Source: DAOTTX01 sp034437515
GTDB taxonomy: Bacteria > Chloroflexota > Anaerolineae > Aggregatilineales > Phototrophicaceae
Reading direction: 5' to 3'
DNA length: 5,387 bases
NCBI GenBank assembly: GCA_034437515.1
Contig: DAOTTX010000237.1
Span: forward strand, 1-5,387
Shown one piece after another: positions 1-5,386 of the stretch. Within the stretch, counting starts at the first letter, position 1. Each line of letters opens with the position of its first letter. The translations under genes and the position numbers were made by a program. The notes beneath the pieces are model-generated. The model did not search any database, was not told the origin of the DNA, and worked only from the letters and a program-made list of their open reading frames with translations.

Positions 1-2
1 TA

Positions 3-143
3 GGCGACGATGCGGAGTGGGAGTTTTGCGGCGCACGCTGCGAGATTAACGCCCCACGTACAGGCGAATTGCAATTTCACGTCAATGATAGCCGTCCCAA
101 CGACAACATGGGCACTTTTGTCATCGAAGTTGAAATCGGCTGA
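3..143 (+). CDS. C-terminal end of a protein with a PA-IL (LecA)-like lectin domain (5' end outside window)
   Basis: Frame 3 is open from the window edge to the TGA at 141-143 and gives 46 residues with no internal start needed, so this is the tail of a gene beginning upstream. The tail contains GELQFHVNDSRPNDNMGTF and ends in alternating beta-strand residues (VIEVEIG). This resembles the end of the PA-I galactophilic lectin (LecA) and related carbohydrate-binding beta-sandwich domains, where a final YND...NNSGSF segment carries calcium and sugar ligands. Here D29 and the NDN at 33-35 would occupy the corresponding places. The family assignment is inferred from a short motif and the start of the protein cannot be seen. 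Two cysteines (FCGARC) precede the motif. The gene converges on the - strand genes that end near 184. Confidence 0.55.
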   Translation, partial: GDDAEWEFCGARCEINAPRTGELQFHVNDSRPNDNMGTFVIEVEIG

Positions 144-183
144 GCGAGGTGTTCGATCAGAAGGTAAATTTCGTGGCGGGCAT

Positions 184-321
184 CTACCAGCAGACAAAAC
201 GCGCTGGCTCCGTCAGTGTGCGCAGCCACGTCGAAAAGCGACTCTGCAACGTGCCGAAACCCTCCTCGATCGCGTGCAGCATGATGTCAAATGGTTCGAT
301 CAGGAAGGTACGGGCATTCAT
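184..321 (-). pseudogene. Short frame overlapping the membrane-protein stop; possible start of a VirB4-like conjugation ATPase, prematurely stopped
   Basis: An ATG at 321-319 overlaps the TGA of the upstream membrane-protein gene (ATGA), the usual sign of translational coupling. It opens a 45-residue frame that begins MNARTFLIEPFDIMLHAI and ends at TAG (186-184). After that stop the same frame reads MPAT and hits TGA at 159-157. A run ending PARFVCW followed by a stop and then MPAT looks like ...CWQMPAT with CAG changed to TAG. VirB4-like proteins of Gram-positive-type conjugation systems usually follow a PrgI-like membrane protein, and this is the basis for the guess. No ATPase motif is present because the frame is far too short. 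It could instead be an intact 45-residue peptide of unknown role. The remnant must end before the convergent lectin-like gene at 143. Confidence 0.35.
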
Positions 322-739
322 GCATCACCTCCCAGTGGCGTATCCACAAACACCAGGCCATCCTGATCGGCGGCAGTGGCAAACGTGATCCACTCGCGCA
401 GATCAAGCTCCCCCACGACATCCGGCGGCGCAAACACACGCTCACCCGCCAACAAAGCCAGATCAGGTGGCAATTCCAGCGCAGTCACGAGCCACGCCGC
501 GAAACCGGACGGGTTATCCGCAGCTGCCAGCAACAACGCGCCACGCAAGCGAATCAGCCAACGCCGCCAGCGCGGCAGGCCATCTCGATTACCCGTGAAA
601 ATCACGATCAGCAGCCCGCAGACGATCCCCAGTGGAATCGCTGGACCGGGCAGCAGCAGACTCAACGCGGTATACGCCAAGCCGCCGACGACGCCCGCCA
701 GCAGCAGACGCGGGAAGGGGATGCCGAACATCCCCTTTT
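318..739 (-). pseudogene. Two-helix membrane protein, N-terminus removed by the transposon; PrgI/VirB3-like in layout
   Basis: A frame of about 140 codons runs from the left transposon end to TGA at 320-318. It begins GMFGIPFPRLLLAGVVGG and shows two hydrophobic helices separated by a Pro-Gly-Pro turn (LLLAGVVGGLAYTALSLLL, then about 17 residues ending GLLIVIFTG). A basic stretch (RWRRWLIRLRG) and a soluble C-terminal part of about 80 residues follow. Two helices near the N-terminus with a cytoplasmic tail is the layout of PrgI/VirB3-like inner-membrane parts of conjugation systems, and the coupled gene downstream fits that context. The assignment is inference from topology, not a motif match. 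The frame continues into the transposon's inverted repeat as far as a TTG at 755-753, but those codons belong to the transposon. The native start is missing. An ATG at 731-729 exists but has no well-spaced ribosome site. Confidence 0.5.
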
Positions 740-777
740 GGCCTAGTGCGAGCAATGGAACAGAAAACCGTTCTAAG
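740..777 (+). repeat. Left terminal inverted repeat of the Tn3-family element, 38 bp
   Basis: Begins GGCCTAGTGC and ends TTCTAAG. It is a perfect reverse complement of 4837-4874. The internal ATGGAACAGAAAA segment and the TAAG end match the Tn3 repeat, which is also 38 bp and contains GTGGAACGAAAA and TTAAG. The identity between the two ends actually extends over 42 bp (738-779 and 4835-4876), two bases beyond each edge. The 38-bp limits are chosen by alignment with Tn3. Confidence 0.95.
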
Positions 778-779
778 CT

Positions 780-826
780 GAGTTACAGCATTCAAGAATA
801 ATTGAATGATATACAGGCCACATCGT
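780..826. other. Space between left inverted repeat and tnpA stop, containing a 20-bp dyad
   Basis: AT-rich 47-bp stretch after the tnpA stop codon. It contains CATTCAA (789-795), a 6-base spacer and TTGAATG (802-808), a perfect 7-bp dyad. Read on the tnpA strand it could form a weak hairpin about 18 bases after the stop. It lacks a GC-rich stem and a T tract, so calling it an intrinsic terminator is doubtful. Confidence 0.4.
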
Positions 827-3805
827 TTATTGTGAAACCGGACGTAGCGGTCGATACGTTCCTTGCCGGACAACGTCGTCGGGCACGAAGTTGTAGTAAC
901 CCAGGATGCGAATATGTTTGTAGCCCAGCGGTGTGATACGGCTCAGTTCGCTGAGATCGACATCTGGCTCTTGCTGTAACAAGTCGGTGAGTGCCCGATC
1001 CAGATAGACGCTATTCCAGTAGACAATGATGTTCAATACCAATGCTAACGCACCTAACTGCTGCTCCTGTCCTTGACGGTAGCCGTGTTTGAGTTCGCCG
1101 CGATTGCCATAGCAGATGCGTCGTGCCAGCGTGTGGCGTGCTTCAGTGTAGTTGAGTTGTGTCAAAATACGCCGACGGTAATCTGCGTCCTGGATGTATT
1201 GCAATAAATGTAAGGTCTTGGCAATGCGTCCGAGATCGCGCAAGGCCTTGCTCAAGTCGGACTTTCCGCCAGAGAAAATGCGCAGGAGTTGTGAGGCACT
1301 TACTGTACCGGTCTTCAAAGACCCCGCAACACGCAACAGATCATCCCAATGAGTGACGATACGATCCGGTTTGACACGCTGACGGGCAACCGCGTTGAAG
1401 TCACCATAATCAGCCTGAGCGTCAATCCGCCAGAAACGCAAGCGTTTGATACCGACCAGACGCGGACTGAACTGGAAACCGAGTAACCAGAAGAGACCGA
1501 AGACCCAATCGGTATAACTGGCGCTATCCGTCATGAGCTGATTGGGTTGTAAGTCTGTGCTTTGTTCAAGCAAGCCATCTAACGTGTAGAGTGCTTCGCG
1601 CAACGTGCCAGGAATCACGATATGATGAAAGCCAGTGAACTGGTCACTCATGAAGTTGAAGAAGGTAATGCCACGACCACTGCCGAAATACTTGGGATTG
1701 AAGCCCCCATGTATAGCCCGTTGCGGAACAACGAAGCGCAGGCCATCAGCCGAGGCGACCTCACCGCCACCCCAGTAGTGTACGAGGCGCAACAGGTTTT
1801 GCGCATTGACCAACCAGTCGCTAGCTGTGATCAGGGTGTCGGGCCGGATGTAATTGGCTTGCACCCAACGCAGTCGCCGCAGACTCAGCGCCTCGTGACG
1901 TTCGTCGGCAACGGCTTCCAGACCGATATTGCACGCTTCAGCCAGCAAAACGGCACATAAGCTGATGTCAAAAGCGTCCACGCGAGCCTGTGTTTCACTG
2001 ATGTGCGTGAATGCGCCAGCGAATCCCGTCAGCCGATGGACTTCCAACAAAAGCTGTGGCAAATCAATGCGCGGCAAGCGCAAGCTCAAGTGACGACGTA
2101 AGTGGTGTAGTGGGGCTGTTTCAGGCAGGGCATCCAACTGGGTCACAATGGGATGTTGTTCATCGATATCGCCTTCCAAACGTAAGTCAGGCAAATCGAC
2201 CAAGGCCTGCTCTGTCTGTTTGTAGGCGATATTCAGTTGCTGTGTGAGCCGTTGCCACTCGGGTTGCGGTTCTGGATCGCGATCCAGGATGTGGCAAATA
2301 TGTGGACGCAGGCGTTGCCAACGGTGGTCATTGAGCAGAAACTGACGGGGATCATGCCAGCGTTCACTGGGCATAACGTAGATGTCGCGTCGTTGTAGGG
2401 CTGCTTCGAGAGCTTGCAGAACACAAAGTGTGTAGGCGTCGCGGGCAATGCCAGCCGAGCCACGTTCAATCGCTGCTCGCCAGTGTTTGCTGATAACCTG
2501 TTGCGGGGCCTCACGCAAGTCAGGTGATGTCACCGTTTCCAATTGACGCAGAAAATGCATAGCTTGCAGAATAGGCTGAGCAGTCTGGAGGCCGTTGAAG
2601 TCGATGAGCCGCAAAAAGGCAGGTAGAAAGCGACGGGCCGAGCGGTAGTATTGAGCCAGAACACCATGATAACTGTGGTATTCCGGCTGTTGCATTTGTT
2701 GGACGATTTGAACAGCAGCGGCGACCGTATCACGGTCGAACTGACGGAAGAGGGCTTGATCGGGGGTATTGACAGGGGCCTCCAATAGGAATTGCACGAC
2801 CTGACTCAGCAAAGTCGCAGCCGTATCATAAGCAGCTAAGGTCTGCAAACGGTGTTGTTCAACACGCTGTTTGGATTTTGCAACGGCCTCTCGCAGCCAT
2901 TGTGTGAACATATCCAGTACCAGGTCCTGCGTACGAATGGCCAGGACATGCAGACCTGCCAGTAACACCGCGACTTGTCGTGACACAGGTAAACGGCGCA
3001 ATGTTGGATTTTTCGCTGCCAGGGCATAATCGGCCAAACTGCGCAAACGATTATCCGAAACCAGCGAGAAGTCTTTGTCATCCACCCCCAAAGACCGCAT
3101 CGCTTCCAAACGCAGCAGCGTGGCGTTGAGTTGGGGCGTACTGAGATGGGTGGGTAACTGGCGCAACGTATCGAAATTGAAGTGCGCGTCCGCCTGTGGC
3201 GCGACCAGGCGACGCAGACGCTGACGTTCATCTGAGCGCAATTGACGACTCAACAACCGCCAACTGCGTTGTTCAGCACGATCCCGCACTTGTGCAACCA
3301 GACGCTCCAGCACTGTGACGCCTGGCAATACGATTTTGTGTTCAATCAACCAGGCCGTCGCTAGGTCAAAAACCACTGACGGTCGCTCAGCACTCAGCCA
3401 GACACGCCAGTACAGCCAGCGCAAAAAGGGCAAAGATGCCTTTGGGTCATGAAAGTTGCGGTAGCCATAGCTTTGCTGGATAATGACCTGATGATCCCAG
3501 AAGACGTCTTGTTGACGATAGTCATTCAAATCAACTGCAGTGGCATCAATATCCAGTTGTGTTGCAACATGCTGAATGACAGGAGGTGGGATCGTGGCGA
3601 GTGGTTCAATGAACGTGCCCAGAAAACGCAACGTGACAAGCTGGAGCGCAAAACCGAGGCGATTAACCGCACGCCGTCGCGATTGCAACAGGTGATGATC
3701 GAAGTCATCGAGATAAAAGTAGCGCGCCAATTGTGTATCACTGGGAACGCCATGATACTGACCATACGATTGATAATGCGTGGGGGAAAGAAAGCGAACG
3801 GGCAT
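827..3805 (-). CDS. tnpA: Tn3-family transposase
   Basis: DDE transposase that cuts and joins the 38-bp ends to target DNA in replicative transposition, producing cointegrates. At 992 residues it has the family's normal length. The N-terminus (MPVRFLSPTHYQSYGQYHG) is typical of Tn3 transposases with a DUF4158 DNA-binding region. The C-terminal catalytic domain spans roughly 580-970. D687 (ASADGLRF), D760 (MTDSASYTD) and E888 (LNYTEARH) match in context and spacing the D679/D751/E881 triad known for Tn4430 TnpA. The conserved YWNSVYLDRAL follows with W930. The ATG at 3805-3803 is chosen because the family N-terminus starts there and AGGA lies 8 bases upstream. The frame is open to an ATG at 3898-3896, but those 31 extra residues look non-native. 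No frameshift or internal stop is seen. The gene is divergent from the recombinase. Confidence 0.97.
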   Translation of the reverse strand: MPVRFLSPTHYQSYGQYHGVPSDTQLARYFYLDDFDHHLLQSRRRAVNRLGFALQLVTLRFLGTFIEPLATIPPPVIQHVATQLDIDATAVDLNDYRQQDVFWDHQVIIQQSYGYRNFHDPKASLPFLRWLYWRVWLSAERPSVVFDLATAWLIEHKIVLPGVTVLERLVAQVRDRAEQRSWRLLSRQLRSDERQRLRRLVAPQADAHFNFDTLRQLPTHLSTPQLNATLLRLEAMRSLGVDDKDFSLVSDNRLRSLADYALAAKNPTLRRLPVSRQVAVLLAGLHVLAIRTQDLVLDMFTQWLREAVAKSKQRVEQHRLQTLAAYDTAATLLSQVVQFLLEAPVNTPDQALFRQFDRDTVAAAVQIVQQMQQPEYHSYHGVLAQYYRSARRFLPAFLRLIDFNGLQTAQPILQAMHFLRQLETVTSPDLREAPQQVISKHWRAAIERGSAGIARDAYTLCVLQALEAALQRRDIYVMPSERWHDPRQFLLNDHRWQRLRPHICHILDRDPEPQPEWQRLTQQLNIAYKQTEQALVDLPDLRLEGDIDEQHPIVTQLDALPETAPLHHLRRHLSLRLPRIDLPQLLLEVHRLTGFAGAFTHISETQARVDAFDISLCAVLLAEACNIGLEAVADERHEALSLRRLRWVQANYIRPDTLITASDWLVNAQNLLRLVHYWGGGEVASADGLRFVVPQRAIHGGFNPKYFGSGRGITFFNFMSDQFTGFHHIVIPGTLREALYTLDGLLEQSTDLQPNQLMTDSASYTDWVFGLFWLLGFQFSPRLVGIKRLRFWRIDAQADYGDFNAVARQRVKPDRIVTHWDDLLRVAGSLKTGTVSASQLLRIFSGGKSDLSKALRDLGRIAKTLHLLQYIQDADYRRRILTQLNYTEARHTLARRICYGNRGELKHGYRQGQEQQLGALALVLNIIVYWNSVYLDRALTDLLQQEPDVDLSELSRITPLGYKHIRILGYYNFVPDDVVRQGTYRPLRPVSQ

Positions 3806-3926
3806 CTTCAGATTCCTGTGAAAAGTAGCTTTACCACAGCTATTATGCCCCTTTCGCACCGAACTGCTGCCGCCTTTTGACCGCCTGAGATGCGTCAACT
3901 ATCACATTATCACAGGATAACCGTCG
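3806..3926. promoter_or_regulatory. Divergent control region and candidate resolution site between tnpA and the recombinase
   Basis: This 121-bp space separates the two start codons. TnpI-type Tn3 elements keep their internal recombination site (about 116 bp in Tn4430: an inverted-repeat core plus accessory direct repeats) next to the recombinase gene, so this is the expected place. Visible structure: an imperfect inverted pair around TAGCT (3826-3830) and AGCTA (3838-3842) with a 7-base spacer; CCGCCT repeated at 3870-3875 and 3881-3886, one helical turn apart; TATCACA repeated at 3900-3906 and 3908-3914; and TCCTGTGA (3814-3821) inverted as TCACAGGA (3910-3917). For tnpA a CATAAT at 3847-3842 could be a -10 box, but no good -35 accompanies it. 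The role as a resolution site is inferred from position and repeats. Confidence 0.5.
3877..3905 (+). promoter_or_regulatory. Candidate sigma70-type promoter for the tyrosine recombinase
   Basis: TTGACC at 3877-3882 (5 of 6 to TTGACA) is followed after exactly 17 bases by TATCAC at 3900-3905 (4 of 6 to TATAAT). Transcription would start near 3912, giving a very short leader that includes the AGGA at 3914-3917 before the ATG at 3927. The -10 box lies in the first TATCACA repeat and one CCGCCT repeat overlaps the spacer, so a protein bound at these repeats could control it. Confidence 0.4.
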
Positions 3927-4793
3927 ATGTTGTTCGTACAAGCCATTGAGCGCTTCTTACTCGACCTGACCACGGCCAACAAATCACCGCAAACGCGACG
4001 AGTCTACCGTGCCGATCTCACGGCTCTTGCTCAGATCGCACCCATACATCTCGCTCAACTGGATGTGGAGCACTTACGGCAGTTCTTTGCTCAATATCAC
4101 CATCTCAAACCAGCGACACGGGCACGTAAGCAAGCCGCCGTCGCCAGCTTCTTGCGTTGGGCTTACCAGCAAGACCTGATCGACAGCAATCCCATGCTCA
4201 AAATCCAGCGCATTCAGCCTGAACAAACGCCCATTCAAGCGCCAAGTCGAGCACAAGTCGAGGCGATTTTGCATACCATTCCCAGTCAACACCTGCGGGA
4301 TCGTTTGCTGTTCAGGTTGCTCTTCGAGACAGGCTTGCGTATTAGCGAAGCACTCGCCATTCACATCGAGGATATTAATTTCACGCCGGACGACGAGCAT
4401 CTCACCGTTGTGGGTAAGGGTGGACGGCATCGGACCATTTTGCTGGACGATACGGCCCTTGTCGCCTTGCTCAAACGCTACATTCAACAACAGGGCTACC
4501 AGCACGGGGCCTTGTTCCGAGCACACAAAAACTATCGTGGGGGTGCATTGCGCTACCAATCTGTACAAGCGAAGTGGGCTGGCTACTGCCAACAAGCAGG
4601 CATCATTTGCACCTTGCACCAGTTACGTCATGCTCATGCGACCGAACTGGTCAACGATGGCGTCAGCCTGGCGACCATCCGCAGACGACTGGGTCACAAG
4701 CACATTCAGACCACCCTGCGTTATGCTCAGCAGTTCGATACGGCATCTGACGCTGAAATCCGCAACTGGCGGCGCAGGAGACAGTCCAGATAG
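3927..4793 (+). CDS. Tyrosine recombinase of the transposon (TnpI-like cointegrate resolvase)
   Basis: XerC/D-type recombinase of 288 residues, close to the 284 of Tn4430 TnpI. It would resolve the cointegrates made by TnpA by recombining the two copies of the internal site. Residues 1-90 form the N-terminal SAM-like core-binding domain (FLLDLTTANKSPQTRRVYRA). The catalytic domain covers about 105-285 with R138 (ETGLRISEAL), K164 (VGKGGRHRT), H231 and R234 (LHQLRHAHATEL), H257 (RRLGHKHIQTT) and the nucleophile Y266 (LRYAQ), so the active-site set is complete. The ATG at 3927 has AGGA nine bases upstream. The C-terminus is basic (RRRRQSR). It is divergent from tnpA. It could alternatively be named an XerD-like integrase; its position inside a Tn3 element favours the resolvase role. 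The family is certain, and the exact role is inferred. Confidence 0.93.
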   Translation: MLFVQAIERFLLDLTTANKSPQTRRVYRADLTALAQIAPIHLAQLDVEHLRQFFAQYHHLKPATRARKQAAVASFLRWAYQQDLIDSNPMLKIQRIQPEQTPIQAPSRAQVEAILHTIPSQHLRDRLLFRLLFETGLRISEALAIHIEDINFTPDDEHLTVVGKGGRHRTILLDDTALVALLKRYIQQQGYQHGALFRAHKNYRGGALRYQSVQAKWAGYCQQAGIICTLHQLRHAHATELVNDGVSLATIRRRLGHKHIQTTLRYAQQFDTASDAEIRNWRRRRQSR

Positions 4794-4836
4794 ACCACAT
4801 AGAGTCGTTTAAATGAATTACAACATTTCAGAGGAG
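4794..4836. other. Short space between recombinase stop and right inverted repeat
   Basis: Forty-three bases with no gene. There is no clear hairpin plus T-tract terminator for the recombinase, so transcription may run out through the right end into the flanking DNA, antisense to the broken integrase gene there. Confidence 0.5.
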
Positions 4837-4874
4837 CTTAGAACGGTTTTCTGTTCCATTGCTCGCACTAGGCC
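4837..4874 (-). repeat. Right terminal inverted repeat of the Tn3-family element, 38 bp
   Basis: Perfect reverse complement of 740-777, ending GCACTAGGCC at the outer edge. On the - strand its outer bases supply the GCC TAG that closes the truncated integrase frame coming from the right. Confidence 0.95.
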
Positions 4875-5185
4875 AAGATCTCGGGTTGTTTTTTCTCCGC
4901 GAGTGGGCGAACACGATCCAACATCGGCCAGTCACGTTCCAAACTGTAGGTGAATAGAAATTTAATCGCACTGATGATGACTGTGCAGGTGCTACGTGTT
5001 AGCTGTCTTTCATCTTTCAAATACAGAAAATATTGGCGCAGTTCTTCGTCCGTTACATCTGCGGGTGACTTATCATAGTACAATGCGAGCTGCAGAACCG
5101 AACTTACGTACCGCTTTTGCGTCCCTTTCGCAAAACCACGTAATCTCATATCTTCGATCATTCGTTGTCTCAAGGCAGAGGACAT
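4868..5185 (-). pseudogene. N-terminal fragment of an IS91-associated-type tyrosine recombinase, cut by the transposon
   Basis: The frame starts at ATG 5185-5183 with AAGGAG six bases upstream and runs about 103 native residues to PEI. It then enters the transposon end, which adds Leu-Ala and a TAG stop. The fragment is the N-terminal SAM-like DNA-binding domain of a phage-type integrase (MIEDMRLRGFAKGTQKRYV, EELRQYFLYLKDE, STCTVIISAIKFLF). The EKKQPEIL at the cut is where such proteins pass into the catalytic domain. The whole catalytic domain, with R-K-H-R-H-Y, is missing, so the fragment cannot recombine DNA. It might still bind its site. From memory, this N-terminal pattern is typical of integrases encoded beside IS91-family transposases; no IS91 transposase is in the window. 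It is unlike the transposon's own recombinase. The missing half is not found beyond the other transposon end. Confidence 0.88.
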
Positions 5186-5191
5186 TTGATG

Positions 5192-5197
5192 CTCCTT
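5192..5197 (-). promoter_or_regulatory. Ribosome binding site of the truncated integrase
   Basis: AAGGAG on the - strand, six bases before the ATG at 5185. It fixes this start and overlaps the edge of the adjoining 24-bp dyad by two bases, so a stem there could shield it. Confidence 0.7.
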
Positions 5198-5219
5198 CTA
5201 TAACTTTGTCGTTATAGAA
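5196..5219. repeat. 24-bp dyad (9-bp arms, 6-bp spacer) just upstream of the truncated integrase
   Basis: TTCTATAAC (5196-5204), spacer TTTGTC (5205-5210) and GTTATAGAA (5211-5219) form a perfect inverted repeat. Its size and 6-base spacer resemble the core sites of XerC/D-type recombinases, and it sits about 10 bases before a recombinase start codon. It could be the recombinase's own core site, an operator for its gene, or an mRNA stem covering the ribosome site. The structure is directly visible; the role is inference. Confidence 0.6.
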
Positions 5220-5239
5220 CAGCATAACCGAGACATCTC

Positions 5240-5386
5240 TCAATGTGGATCGCACCCTGCGCGTAGCGCTTCGTTCAACAAATACAGCATCTTTCGTAGT
5301 GGCTTACGGTTTTTTAAACGAATGCTGTTCATTGCACCTAGTAAAATCTTCGTGGGGCTATTCTTTACCCCACGATTCAAACCTAG
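5240..5386 (-). CDS. C-terminal part of an unidentified - strand protein, or a 30-residue small protein
   Basis: On the - strand the frame is open from the window edge to TGA at 5242-5240 (48 residues) and includes VKNSPTKILLGAM and KPLRKMLYLLNEALRAGC. It is Leu/Lys/Arg-rich and looks like real coding sequence with helical character in the last 25 residues. I do not recognise the family. An internal ATG at 5332-5330 with a weak AGGTG just upstream would give a 30-residue peptide instead. It ends 54 bases before the truncated integrase starts, in the same direction, so the two could be in one transcript. Confidence 0.4.
   Translation of the reverse strand, partial: LGLNRGVKNSPTKILLGAMNSIRLKNRKPLRKMLYLLNEALRAGCDPH
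5350..5375. repeat. Strong hairpin: 8-bp perfect arms with 10-base loop
   Basis: TCGTGGGG (5350-5357) and CCCCACGA (5368-5375) are perfect reverse complements around a 10-base AT-rich loop. A terminator is possible, but neither side has a clean T tract: + strand TTCAAACC, - strand AGATTTTAC. It lies inside the open - strand frame at the window edge, so if that frame is real the hairpin is within coding sequence. Confidence 0.45.

Larger units (their letters stand above)
740..4874. mobile_element. Complete Tn3-family transposon with a tyrosine recombinase (TnpI-like type), no passenger genes
   Basis: The element is bounded by identical 38-bp inverted repeats. It carries a 992-residue Tn3-type transposase on the - strand and a divergent 288-residue tyrosine recombinase on the + strand, with a 121-bp space between their starts. 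All catalytic residues expected in both proteins are present, so the element looks able to move by replicative transposition and to resolve the resulting cointegrate. Most Tn3 relatives resolve with a serine recombinase; a tyrosine recombinase places this one with the Tn4430/Tn5401 type or a similar branch. Known Tn4430 has both genes in the same direction, so the divergent order differs. The flanking pentamers CTTTT (735-739) and AAGAT (4875-4879) do not match, so there is no target duplication. Confidence 0.95.

Noticed and set aside
10..366. + strand open frame of 118 codons
   Set aside because: It lies in a different frame from the lectin-like tail and runs antisense to the membrane-protein pair. 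Its composition (Arg, Pro, Thr scatter) is that of a shadow frame.
291..801. Two long + strand open frames opposite the membrane-protein remnant
   Set aside because: Both are antisense, very rich in Gln, Arg and Ser, without motifs, and one crosses the transposon boundary. They are shadows of the - strand gene.
3806..3898. A 31-residue N-terminal extension of the transposase, from an ATG at 3898
   Set aside because: The extension is Ser/Lys/Gly-rich, has no family resemblance and overlaps the control region. The family N-terminus MPVRFLSP starts at 3805 with a ribosome site.
3842..3898. TTGACG (3898-3893) with CATAAT (3847-3842) as a tnpA promoter
   Set aside because: The two boxes are 45 bases apart, far beyond the 16-18 allowed, so they cannot form one sigma70 promoter.
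4074..4619. 181-codon - strand open frame opposite the recombinase
   Set aside because: It is antisense to a gene with a complete tyrosine-recombinase active site, and its own translation has no recognisable motif.
5200..5216. Resemblance of ATAACTTTGTCGTTAT to a loxP site
   Set aside because: loxP has 13-bp arms and an 8-bp spacer with a different sequence. Only the ATAACTT start is shared, which is chance-level for a short AT-rich dyad.
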